Both the position numbers and the translations under genes were made by a program. From a bacterium (lineage in GTDB: Bacteria; Vulcanimicrobiota; Xenobia; Xenobiales; Xenobiaceae): a stretch of DNA of 6,664 nt. Location: positions 1-6,664 of the forward strand of contig JAFSXO010000063.1 in assembly GCA_017444045.1 (NCBI GenBank). Direction: 5' to 3'. Position 1 is the stretch's first letter, and the number at the start of each line of letters is the position of its first letter. Below are positions 1 through 4,933 of this stretch, piece by piece. Below the pieces are notes generated by a model. That model was not told where the DNA came from. It saw nothing but the letters and a program-made list of their open reading frames with translations, and searched no databases.

Positions 1-44
1 CACTGGAGCGACTTCTCCACCTGCCTACAAAGCACGAAAAATGC
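1..44 (-). other. Start of an unidentified transcript running off the left edge
   Basis: This stretch lies just downstream of a near-consensus promoter (45-74), so it should be the first bases of a minus-strand transcript. It contains a 5-bp hairpin, TGGAG/CTCCA (4-8 and 15-19), and a purine-rich GGTGGAG that could serve as a Shine-Dalgarno site for a GTG at 3-1, spaced 11 nt. Alternatively GGAGAAGT could be the 5' end of a structured RNA such as a tRNA-Ser. Too little is present to decide; I see a transcript start but no identifiable gene. Confidence 0.35.
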
Positions 45-74
45 ATTATAGCGCAAATACAAAAAAAATGCCAA
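45..74 (-). promoter_or_regulatory. Near-consensus sigma-A promoter reading off the left edge
   Basis: On the minus strand the -35 box TTGGCA (74-69, 5 of 6 matches to TTGACA) is followed by an 18-nt spacer and a perfect -10 box TATAAT (50-45). The start point would fall near 38-36. The -35 box sits inside the 3' arm of the terminator that ends the permease unit, so this promoter starts a new unit immediately behind it. The product lies outside the window. Confidence 0.7.
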
Positions 75-96
75 CAGCGGTAAGCTGTCAGCATTT
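61..96 (-). terminator. Rho-independent terminator after the permease gene
   Basis: In minus-strand RNA, arms at 96-84 and 78-66 pair over 13 bp (AAAUGCUGACAGC with GCUGUUGGCAUUU) around a 5-nt loop, UUACC. The stem runs straight into a run of U, eight in total including the last stem bases. Two of the pairs are G-U wobbles that would be A-C mismatches on the other strand, and the U-run lies only on this side. Both facts show that it acts on minus-strand transcription. It lies about 140 nt past the permease stop and probably ends the whole unit. Confidence 0.85.
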
Positions 97-154
97 CTTT
101 ACAACCATTATCAGCGCCAGGGAGCAAATGCCCCGCAAACGCGCTGACGCTCGC

Positions 155-213
155 GCCAGCCTCCGCACTGGCAGCCATTCGCTTCGCTCAGATGCGCCTG
201 GCGCGGAGCTGGC
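155..213. repeat. GC-rich inverted repeat between permease stop and terminator
   Basis: GCCAGC-C-TCCGC at 155-166 is the reverse complement of GCGGAGCTGGC at 203-213 apart from one bulged C (161), giving an 11-bp stem with a 36-nt loop that can fold further. The surrounding 114-204 has three copies of GCGCCAG or its complement CTGGCGC (114-120, 153-159, 198-204). No ORF fits here. It could be a REP-like intergenic repeat or an mRNA 3'-end structure. Only one copy of the full element is seen in the window. Confidence 0.5.
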
Positions 214-233
214 TTCGCGCTAAACAATCTCGT

Positions 234-1844
234 CTAAGCTTCGGCGGCCAGCGCTTCTTTGGCTTCCTTTGCCTCTTTGCTAAAGGAAAGCGCGAAAACC
301 AGCAGCGCCAGAACAAAATAACCCAGAGAGAACTGATAGGCGGCGTTCATCTGATAGGCTGTTTCCAAATGCCACGGCAGATACATATTGCCGTTCGGGC
401 ACACGGAATGAATAATGCCGAAGAACGACAGGAACGAAAGTATCAGCAGATAGCACGCGGACAGCTTAAACCTGCGGTCAATCATCAGAGACAGGAAAGC
501 GCCCCAAAGCATAGCGGTCAGGATGAAGCCATTGCACATCACCATAGTGACAAATACGCCGTCCATAAACTGGGGTGTCTGCGCAAACACATCCTTAGGA
601 AGCTCGTTGATCTTAATCCATACGCCTCTGGCTACATTGGGGAAGAAGGCAAAGGCCACCGCAGGCCCATATTTGGCAGGGCAGGCTGTAAATGCCTGGC
701 AGATGATATTCAAAGCCACAAAGACCAAAATTGGAGCCAGACAGGCCGCGGGAATAGCATCGACGATAAAGCTGATTATGCCTATCATACCGCCTATGCC
801 TACCACCAAACCGGTGAGAATGGTGTAACCGCTGCGGCTGCCCATTTCTTTGAATGCAGGCTGTCCGATATAAGGCGTAGACTGCGCCACGCCGCCGCAT
901 ACGCCGGCGACTAGCGTGGCGATGGCCTCGACGAGCAGCACTTCGCGGGTATCGTATTCATCTCCGGCCAAACGGGCGCTTTCGGTTACGTTAATACCGC
1001 CGACCACGGTCAGAATGGCGAAAGGAATGGCCACGGGCAAATACTGCAGACCGTCGTGAAGTCCGTTCATAAAGCCTAAGGTAGGCCAGGGCAGATTCAG
1101 CGACAGCGCCGAAGCGGTAGGAGCCTGATACTGAACACCAGCCAGTCCCATAGGACCGAGGATGTAATACAGTACGGTACCCACGACTACGGAAGCAAAA
1201 ACACCCGGCATATTGCCAGGAAGCTTTACGCCGGCTACCATGTTGTACAGAACGATGCCCAAGGCTACCATACCGATAACCGGCGCGCTCATAATCTCCA
1301 CAGTAGGGCCGAAGCCCAGCAGTGCCAAGCCGACACCAGCCAGCGAACCCATCAAGCCAGCCTGAGGCACCACCCGCATGAGCCAGTTGCCGAAGAAAGA
1401 GAAGATGGTTTTGAAGATGCCCACATAGATCATGGTGGCCATACCCAAATACCAGGTCTGCATTCCGGCATCATAAGGGGTCATACCCTGCGCAAGATAG
1501 CCTTTATACGCCGGGCCCAGAACCGCAAAGGCTATACCGATCGTAGAAGGAGTATCGAGGCCCAAGGGCATAGCCGTAACGTGCTTTTTAGTGCGGTTTG
1601 CCAGCCTGAACGCCGTCCAAGAGTACACAAGGTCCCCGACCAATACGCCAAACGCCGTACCGGGAAACATCTTTGTCATTACAATATCTTTAGGCATTTC
1701 AAAGAAGACAATCAGGATAGTAGCCATAAAGGCCAGCACCGTGACATTGTCAAACATAATGCCAAAAAAGCCGTTGATGTCGCCTACGCCAAACCATTCA
1801 TATTTAAACGGCTTGCCTGATTCTGCGGCGTTTTCGCCTGTCAT
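234..1844 (-). CDS. NCS2-like (xanthine/uracil/AzgA superfamily) membrane permease
   Basis: This is a 536-residue polytopic inner-membrane protein with about 12 to 14 hydrophobic segments, for example residues 24-47, 131-152, 186-206, 212-236, 340-363, 428-455 and 504-521. It has no cleavable signal peptide. The pattern fits the NCS2 nucleobase/ascorbate transporter superfamily: residues 272-292 carry a VTESA motif with an acidic residue (E288), where NCS2 carriers have the substrate-binding Glu. A Gly/Ser/Thr-rich re-entrant-like stretch follows at 317-345 (GGVAQSTPYIGQP, then GSRSGYTILTG). It is divergent from textbook PbuX, UraA or AzgA, so the substrate (purine, pyrimidine or other) cannot be named. 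The C-terminus is a charged Lys/Glu/Ala tail (523-536). The ATG start at 1844 has an AGGAG site 9 nt upstream. A 160-nt leader with a hairpin and GTTA repeats precedes it, suggesting its own regulation downstream of the two-component pair. Stop is TAG. Confidence 0.8.
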   Translation of the reverse strand: MTGENAAESGKPFKYEWFGVGDINGFFGIMFDNVTVLAFMATILIVFFEMPKDIVMTKMFPGTAFGVLVGDLVYSWTAFRLANRTKKHVTAMPLGLDTPSTIGIAFAVLGPAYKGYLAQGMTPYDAGMQTWYLGMATMIYVGIFKTIFSFFGNWLMRVVPQAGLMGSLAGVGLALLGFGPTVEIMSAPVIGMVALGIVLYNMVAGVKLPGNMPGVFASVVVGTVLYYILGPMGLAGVQYQAPTASALSLNLPWPTLGFMNGLHDGLQYLPVAIPFAILTVVGGINVTESARLAGDEYDTREVLLVEAIATLVAGVCGGVAQSTPYIGQPAFKEMGSRSGYTILTGLVVGIGGMIGIISFIVDAIPAACLAPILVFVALNIICQAFTACPAKYGPAVAFAFFPNVARGVWIKINELPKDVFAQTPQFMDGVFVTMVMCNGFILTAMLWGAFLSLMIDRRFKLSACYLLILSFLSFFGIIHSVCPNGNMYLPWHLETAYQMNAAYQFSLGYFVLALLVFALSFSKEAKEAKEALAAEA

Positions 1845-1853
1845 ACAACATAA

Positions 1854-1858
1854 CTCCT
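1854..1858 (-). promoter_or_regulatory. Ribosome binding site of the permease gene
   Basis: AGGAG lies 9 nt before the ATG at 1844. An out-of-frame ATG sits inside the spacer (1851-1849), so this site fixes the 1844 start only together with the reading frame and the NCS2-like N-terminus. Confidence 0.7.
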
Positions 1859-1868
1859 ATCTAGGTTT

Positions 1869-1899
1869 AGCCAATGCCCCTCAGCAGGGAGCAATGGCC
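1869..1899 (-). promoter_or_regulatory. Stem-loop in the permease mRNA leader
   Basis: In minus-strand RNA, GGCCAUUGCUCC (1899-1888) pairs with GGGGCAUUGGCU (1880-1869) over 12 positions with one U-U mismatch and two G-U wobbles; the 7-nt loop is CUGCUGA. The wobbles would be A-C mismatches on the other strand, so the structure belongs to permease-sense RNA. It ends 10 nt before the Shine-Dalgarno site and has no U-run behind it, so it is not an ordinary terminator. It may stabilise the mRNA 5' end or tune translation. It does not match a purine riboswitch. Confidence 0.55.
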
Positions 1900-1909
1900 T
1901 TGACAATAC

Positions 1910-1937
1910 TTATTAACACGCGTTACCACGGCGTTAA
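1910..1937 (-). promoter_or_regulatory. Weak candidate promoter for the permease gene
   Basis: TTAACG (1937-1932, 4 of 6 matches to the -35 consensus), a 16-nt spacer and TAATAA (1915-1910, a poor -10) would place a start near 1903, just before the leader hairpin. The match is weak and overlaps the GTTA repeats, as expected for an activated or regulated promoter. Read-through from the kinase gene is equally possible, because no terminator is visible between them. Confidence 0.25.
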
Positions 1938-1955
1938 ATGTTAGCGCACTGGTTA
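1912..1955. promoter_or_regulatory. Tandem GTTA repeats upstream of the permease (candidate operator)
   Basis: On the plus strand GTTA occurs at 1922, 1933, 1940 and 1952, with ATTA at 1912, giving steps of 10, 11, 7 and 12 bp. Several steps are close to one helical turn. OmpR/PhoB-family regulators typically bind tandem direct repeats spaced about 10-11 bp, and such a regulator is encoded two genes upstream. Binding is inferred, not shown. Confidence 0.35.
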
Positions 1956-2004
1956 GCATATAACACGCGCAGCAACGCTAAAGCACAGCGAAAAGACAGA
2001 GGCC

Positions 2005-3051
2005 TTACCGAATAGGCAGCACCACGGTAAACACCGAGCCTACGCCCAATTCGCTGGTTACTTCAATGCTTCCGCCATGAGCTTTTATAATATCGGCAGC
2101 CACCGGCAGCCCCAAGCCCGTTCCCCCAAGATTAGCCACCTTTTCATCGTTGCCGCGATAAAAACGCTCGAAGATATGCTGAAGATCTGCTGGCGCTATG
2201 CCTATACCGTCATCGGCCACAACTATGACAACTGTGCGCTCGCGCTGGGAAAGGCTTATCTTTATGGTGCCCTTATCGTTGATGCCGGTATAACGCACGG
2301 CATTGTCGACAAGATTTACCAGGGCTTTATTCAGCAGAGCCGTATCGACCTCAACCCAGGGCAGGCTGTCGGGATAGTCAAGCTTTATCGAGACATGATG
2401 GTTCTCGGCGATCTTAGAGAACATATCGGCTACGCCGCATACGAGCTCTTCCAGGCGGCACTTGCTCTTGGCGAGCACATGGGGCGCTCCCTCGGATACC
2501 GAGCGATCTAAAGTCATGACGAGGCGCACCAAGCGGTTCGCCTCGTCATTAATCATCTGCAGAAAGCGGTGGGTAACGGCGCGATCATTGTAGGCCCCCT
2601 CGAGCAGGGTCTCCACACAGCCCTTAATCGCGGTAAGAGGAGCTGAAATACTGCGGCTCAGATCAGTGATAATCTGATCTATGCCGCGCTCTATCTTTTG
2701 TACCCCGGCCATATCGCGCAGAACCGCGACAGCCCCCAAATTGCGCCCCTTTTCCGTGCGCACAGCCTGCACCTTAACCGCGAAAAGCCTATTGTTGGGA
2801 AACACCATTACCTGTTCGGCCGTTACGGGATTGCTATCCTTTATCTGAGCCATAAAAGCCCGCGATAGCTCGGAAACCGTCACGACCTCCCAGACCTTGC
2901 GGCCAATGGCATCTTCGGGCTTAATGCCCAAAGCGACACCTGCTTCATCGTTAAAGACACGCACCATACCGACGCGATCAATACCAATGGCCGGATCGCT
3001 TAAGCCCTTAATAAGCGCATCTGACAGCTGTCCCTCAATCCGTGGCGGCAT
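2005..3051 (-). CDS. Cytoplasmic PAS sensor histidine-kinase-like protein with an Arg in place of the H-box His
   Basis: This 348-residue protein resembles the cytoplasmic part of PhoR/WalK-type kinases but has no transmembrane segment, HAMP domain or signal peptide. Order: PAS domain (about 8-112), HisKA-like dimerisation helices (about 120-185), HATPase_c (about 230-348). The ATPase half looks intact: N-box N246/N250 (NLVDNAVRYT), G1 D280-x-G-x-G (DDGIGI), F-box FERFYR (294-299), G2 GGTGLGL (309-315). The H-box is not intact. Where the family has SHELRTPLTS, this protein has SRSISAPLTA, so the phospho-accepting His is Arg133 (codon CGC, 2655-2653) and the following Glu is Ser134. The rest of the helix (IKGCVETLLEGA) is conserved. 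It may be a pseudo-kinase, an ATP-dependent modulator of the neighbouring regulator, or a mutated kinase. The ATG at 3051 is chosen because GGAGG lies 11 nt upstream; the GTG at 3072 would add 7 residues but has a poorer site. Stop is TAA. Confidence 0.85.
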   Translation of the reverse strand: MPPRIEGQLSDALIKGLSDPAIGIDRVGMVRVFNDEAGVALGIKPEDAIGRKVWEVVTVSELSRAFMAQIKDSNPVTAEQVMVFPNNRLFAVKVQAVRTEKGRNLGAVAVLRDMAGVQKIERGIDQIITDLSRSISAPLTAIKGCVETLLEGAYNDRAVTHRFLQMINDEANRLVRLVMTLDRSVSEGAPHVLAKSKCRLEELVCGVADMFSKIAENHHVSIKLDYPDSLPWVEVDTALLNKALVNLVDNAVRYTGINDKGTIKISLSQRERTVVIVVADDGIGIAPADLQHIFERFYRGNDEKVANLGGTGLGLPVAADIIKAHGGSIEVTSELGVGSVFTVVLPIR

Positions 3052-3061
3052 ACCTGCTTCT

Positions 3062-3067
3062 CCCTCC
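3062..3067 (-). promoter_or_regulatory. Ribosome binding site deciding the kinase start
   Basis: GGAGGG lies just before the ATG at 3051 and within the extra codons that the upstream GTG (3072) would use. The GTG itself has only AGAGGGG about 13 nt away. This favours 3051. The site can also pair with the 5' arm of the hairpin upstream (3083-3108). Confidence 0.55.
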
Positions 3068-3082
3068 GTCACTGGCGCGACT

Positions 3083-3108
3083 TTTCCCCTCTGCTATCTT
3101 AGGGGAAA
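3083..3108 (-). promoter_or_regulatory. Perfect 8-bp hairpin between regulator and kinase genes
   Basis: In minus-strand RNA, UUUCCCCU (3108-3101) pairs perfectly with AGGGGAAA (3090-3083) around a 10-nt loop. There is no U-run after it, so it is not a classic terminator. Its 5' arm could instead pair with GGGAGA in the kinase ribosome-binding region (six pairs, one G-U). It may set the kinase-to-regulator ratio by mRNA processing, pausing or translation control; this is inference. Confidence 0.45.
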
Positions 3109-3113
3109 CAAAA

Positions 3114-3139
3114 ATGCTAACAGGTTAACTGACGCTAAC
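3114..3139. promoter_or_regulatory. Three GTTA(G/A)C repeats in the regulator-kinase gap (candidate operator)
   Basis: On the minus strand GTTAGC (3139-3134), GTTAAC (3129-3124) and GTTAGC (3121-3116) follow each other at steps of 10 and 8 bp. The first and last copies are GTTAGCG and GTTAGCAT, the same pair and order as on the plus strand at 1940-1959 before the permease. This is a possible autoregulatory site for the OmpR-type regulator, controlling kinase expression. Confidence 0.35.
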
Positions 3140-3156
3140 TAGCCGGCAGCAAAAAC

Positions 3157-3900
3157 TTATTTGTCAGCGGCCGTGCCATCGGAAGCTCCATTGACCGCGG
3201 AGGCACTGTCCTCGTCGTAATGGAACTTATAGCCGACACCGTGAACTGTTTTCAGCTGGCGCGGCTCAGAAGGCTCATCCTCAATTTTCTGGCGCAAACG
3301 GCGCATATGTACATCGACAGTGCGCGTATCGCCCATATAATCATACCCCCACAGCTGTTCCAGCAGATAATCCCTAGAAAAGACCTTGCCTGGATTGGTG
3401 GCCATAAGCTTCAGCAGTTCAAACTCTTTCGGCTTCAGCTCTACTAATACGCCGTCCTTGCGCACCTCATGGCGCACCAAATTAATAACCAGCTTGCCAA
3501 AGCAGATTTCATCCTGTTCTTCTTTTTTGGCCTTGGTTCGCCGCAGAATAGCTTTTACGCGGGCTATCAGTTCGCGGGGAGAGAATGGCTTAGGCACATA
3601 ATCATCGGCACCCAGCTCTAAGCCCAAAATTTTATCGATCTCTTCGCTCTTGGCGGTAGCTAAAATAATGGCAATTTTATTGCCTTCCTGGCGCAACTGC
3701 TTTACCACATCAAAGCCATTCATTTGGGGCATCATCACATCGAGGATGACCAAATCAGGGTTATTCTGAGCAATGCACTCCAGAGCACTTTTACCGTTAT
3801 AGGCTTTGTAGACCTTGAAGCCTTCATTCTCTAAGTTATAGGTTATTAACTCGACAATGTTAGCCTCATCGTCTACTACCAGAACACTCTCGTTAGCCAC
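3157..3900 (-). CDS. OmpR/PhoB-family DNA-binding response regulator
   Basis: This 247-residue cytoplasmic transcription regulator has a receiver domain (about 5-120) and a winged-helix DNA-binding domain (about 130-230). All receiver residues are present: acidic pair D10/D11, phospho-acceptor D54 in DLVILDVMMP, T82 and K104 in YVPKPFS. The C-terminal half has the family hallmarks LKPKEFELL, the recognition-helix stretch RTVDVHMRRLRQKIE and the wing VHGVGYKF. Sequence is close to the PhoP/PhoB/WalR group, but its regulon cannot be read from the protein, so no symbol is given. A short Ser/Ala/Gly-rich tail follows the wing. The start is GTG at 3900 with GGAGG 7 nt upstream. It begins 21 nt after pgeF, so it is probably co-transcribed with it. 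The kinase-like partner follows after 105 nt. Since that partner lacks the usual His, the source of phosphate for D54 is open: another kinase, acetyl phosphate, or none. Stop is TAA. Confidence 0.93.
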   Translation of the reverse strand: MANESVLVVDDEANIVELITYNLENEGFKVYKAYNGKSALECIAQNNPDLVILDVMMPQMNGFDVVKQLRQEGNKIAIILATAKSEEIDKILGLELGADDYVPKPFSPRELIARVKAILRRTKAKKEEQDEICFGKLVINLVRHEVRKDGVLVELKPKEFELLKLMATNPGKVFSRDYLLEQLWGYDYMGDTRTVDVHMRRLRQKIEDEPSEPRQLKTVHGVGYKFHYDEDSASAVNGASDGTAADK

Positions 3901-3921
3901 GGGTGGCCCTCCTCAGCTGAA

Positions 3922-4878
3922 CTATGACGGCAACATCGCCAATGTGGCAATGCGTCCAGTGACCCGCTTATCGCGGCGGTAAGAATAAAACAAACCGCTG
4001 TGACACATCGAGCATAAACCACTCAAGCGGATATTTGCCGGCAGAACACCCGCTTCCAATAAAGCTAACACATTAGCCCGCCACAGATTGACGAAATATT
4101 TTTTATTTTCATTAACGTTTTTCTTCTGATTTTGTAACATTTCCTGCCTAGCTTTTAACATATCCCCCGCTATCAGCCAGGACTTTTGTGCGGGAAACAC
4201 TGCAGCGAAGACTTCTGCGACTTCGGCGCCGACCTCGAAACAGCAGGGCCCTATAGACGGGCCTACAGCGACCTGGACATCGGCCGCGTCTGTTCCGTAA
4301 TTATCCCGCAGCGCCTTAAGCGTATACTGGCAGATTTTGGCCGCCGTACCGCGCCACCCGGCATGGGTCAGCCCAATTGCCCCGTGAACACCATCATACA
4401 TTATAAGAGGAACACAGTCAGCAGTTGTGATCATGAGCGGCAAGCCGGGCACATTGGTAATGCAGGCGTCTCCCTTGTGCAGGCCATGCGGAAGGCTGTC
4501 AAAGCGCACCACCCGCGTGCCGTGATTCATATCCAGCAGAGATACCGGAGACACGCCGACAGCCGCGCCCAGGCGCTGGCGGTTCTCATGCACAAAGCTG
4601 GGGGCATCATCGGTAGACTGGCCAATATTCAGCGACGCGTAGGGGCCATCGCTAACCCCGCCCAGCCGCGCCGAGCAGCCGTGAGGTATGGGAATATTAC
4701 TGAAGGACACATACTTTACCTGAGTGCGCTCGACGGACAGGCCGCCTCGTTTGCACACCTCCAGCTCCGCCGTCACCAAATCAGCGCCAACATTAACAGC
4801 ATAGTCTGCCTGGCCGCAGTCGCCGGCCCGCTCTGCCATAGAGCAAGCCGTGCGCCCCAGCAATTTATACTCGTTCAT
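3922..4878 (-). CDS. pgeF: Peptidoglycan editing factor PgeF (DUF152/YfiH, Cu-oxidase_4 family)
   Basis: This is a 318-residue cytoplasmic protein of the YfiH/YlmD family, often labelled polyphenol oxidase or laccase-domain protein. The E. coli member is an amidase that removes wrongly built UDP-MurNAc-L-Ser and so keeps L-Ser out of the first position of the peptidoglycan stem peptide. The metal/active-site residues are all visible: H119 in NHGTRVV, C155 in TTADCVPL, H172 in THAGWRGT. Other family motifs are ARLGGVSDGPYASLN (about 70-84), VGPSIGPCCFEVG (205-217) and the C-terminal FYSYRRDKRVTGRIA. The family core starts near residue 59, so there is an unusually long N-terminal stretch containing three Cys (12, 21, 42). 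ATG 4878 is chosen because AAAGGA lies 8 nt before it; the GTG at 4884 would be only 2 nt from that site. It begins 55 nt after the radical SAM gene. The local AT-rich Asn/Lys patch at 4093-4134 is a variable loop. Stop is TAG. Confidence 0.92.
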   Translation of the reverse strand: MNEYKLLGRTACSMAERAGDCGQADYAVNVGADLVTAELEVCKRGGLSVERTQVKYVSFSNIPIPHGCSARLGGVSDGPYASLNIGQSTDDAPSFVHENRQRLGAAVGVSPVSLLDMNHGTRVVRFDSLPHGLHKGDACITNVPGLPLMITTADCVPLIMYDGVHGAIGLTHAGWRGTAAKICQYTLKALRDNYGTDAADVQVAVGPSIGPCCFEVGAEVAEVFAAVFPAQKSWLIAGDMLKARQEMLQNQKKNVNENKKYFVNLWRANVLALLEAGVLPANIRLSGLCSMCHSGLFYSYRRDKRVTGRIATLAMLPS

Positions 4879-4886
4879 ACCCACTA

Positions 4887-4892
4887 TCCTTT
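4887..4892 (-). promoter_or_regulatory. Ribosome binding site deciding the pgeF start
   Basis: AAAGGA is placed 8 nt before ATG 4878 and only 2 nt before GTG 4884. The spacing favours the ATG, two codons inside the longest frame. Confidence 0.6.
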
Positions 4893-4933
4893 CGCCATCG
4901 CTAAACCGCAGTTTAAAGCTGCCAATAATCCGC

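Noticed and set aside
1..18. 5' end of a tRNA-Ser on the minus strand
   Set aside because: GGAGAAGT resembles the acceptor arm and U8, but the conserved A14 falls one base out of register, and only 18 nt are available.
192..914. 240-codon plus-strand open frame opposite the permease
   Set aside because: It is a mirror of the permease frame with a composition-biased, motif-free product and no ribosome site of note.
1900..1905. Perfect TTGACA on the plus strand as a promoter for an antisense transcript
   Set aside because: No acceptable -10 hexamer lies 16-18 nt downstream (GTTACC, TTACCA or TACCAC).
1845..1910. Purine riboswitch before the NCS2-like permease
   Set aside because: There is a single hairpin and no three-way junction or kissing-loop core.
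3070..3072. GTG as start of the kinase gene
   Set aside because: Its upstream purine site is weak and about 13 nt away, while the ATG at 3051 has GGAGG at usable spacing. It is kept only as an alternative.
3081..3110. Terminator between regulator and kinase
   Set aside because: The 8-bp hairpin lacks a following U-run on either strand.
2005..3900. Naming the pair phoPR or walRK
   Set aside because: The regulator is close to both groups, the kinase lacks the transmembrane architecture of either and the H-box His, and no target gene in the window settles it.
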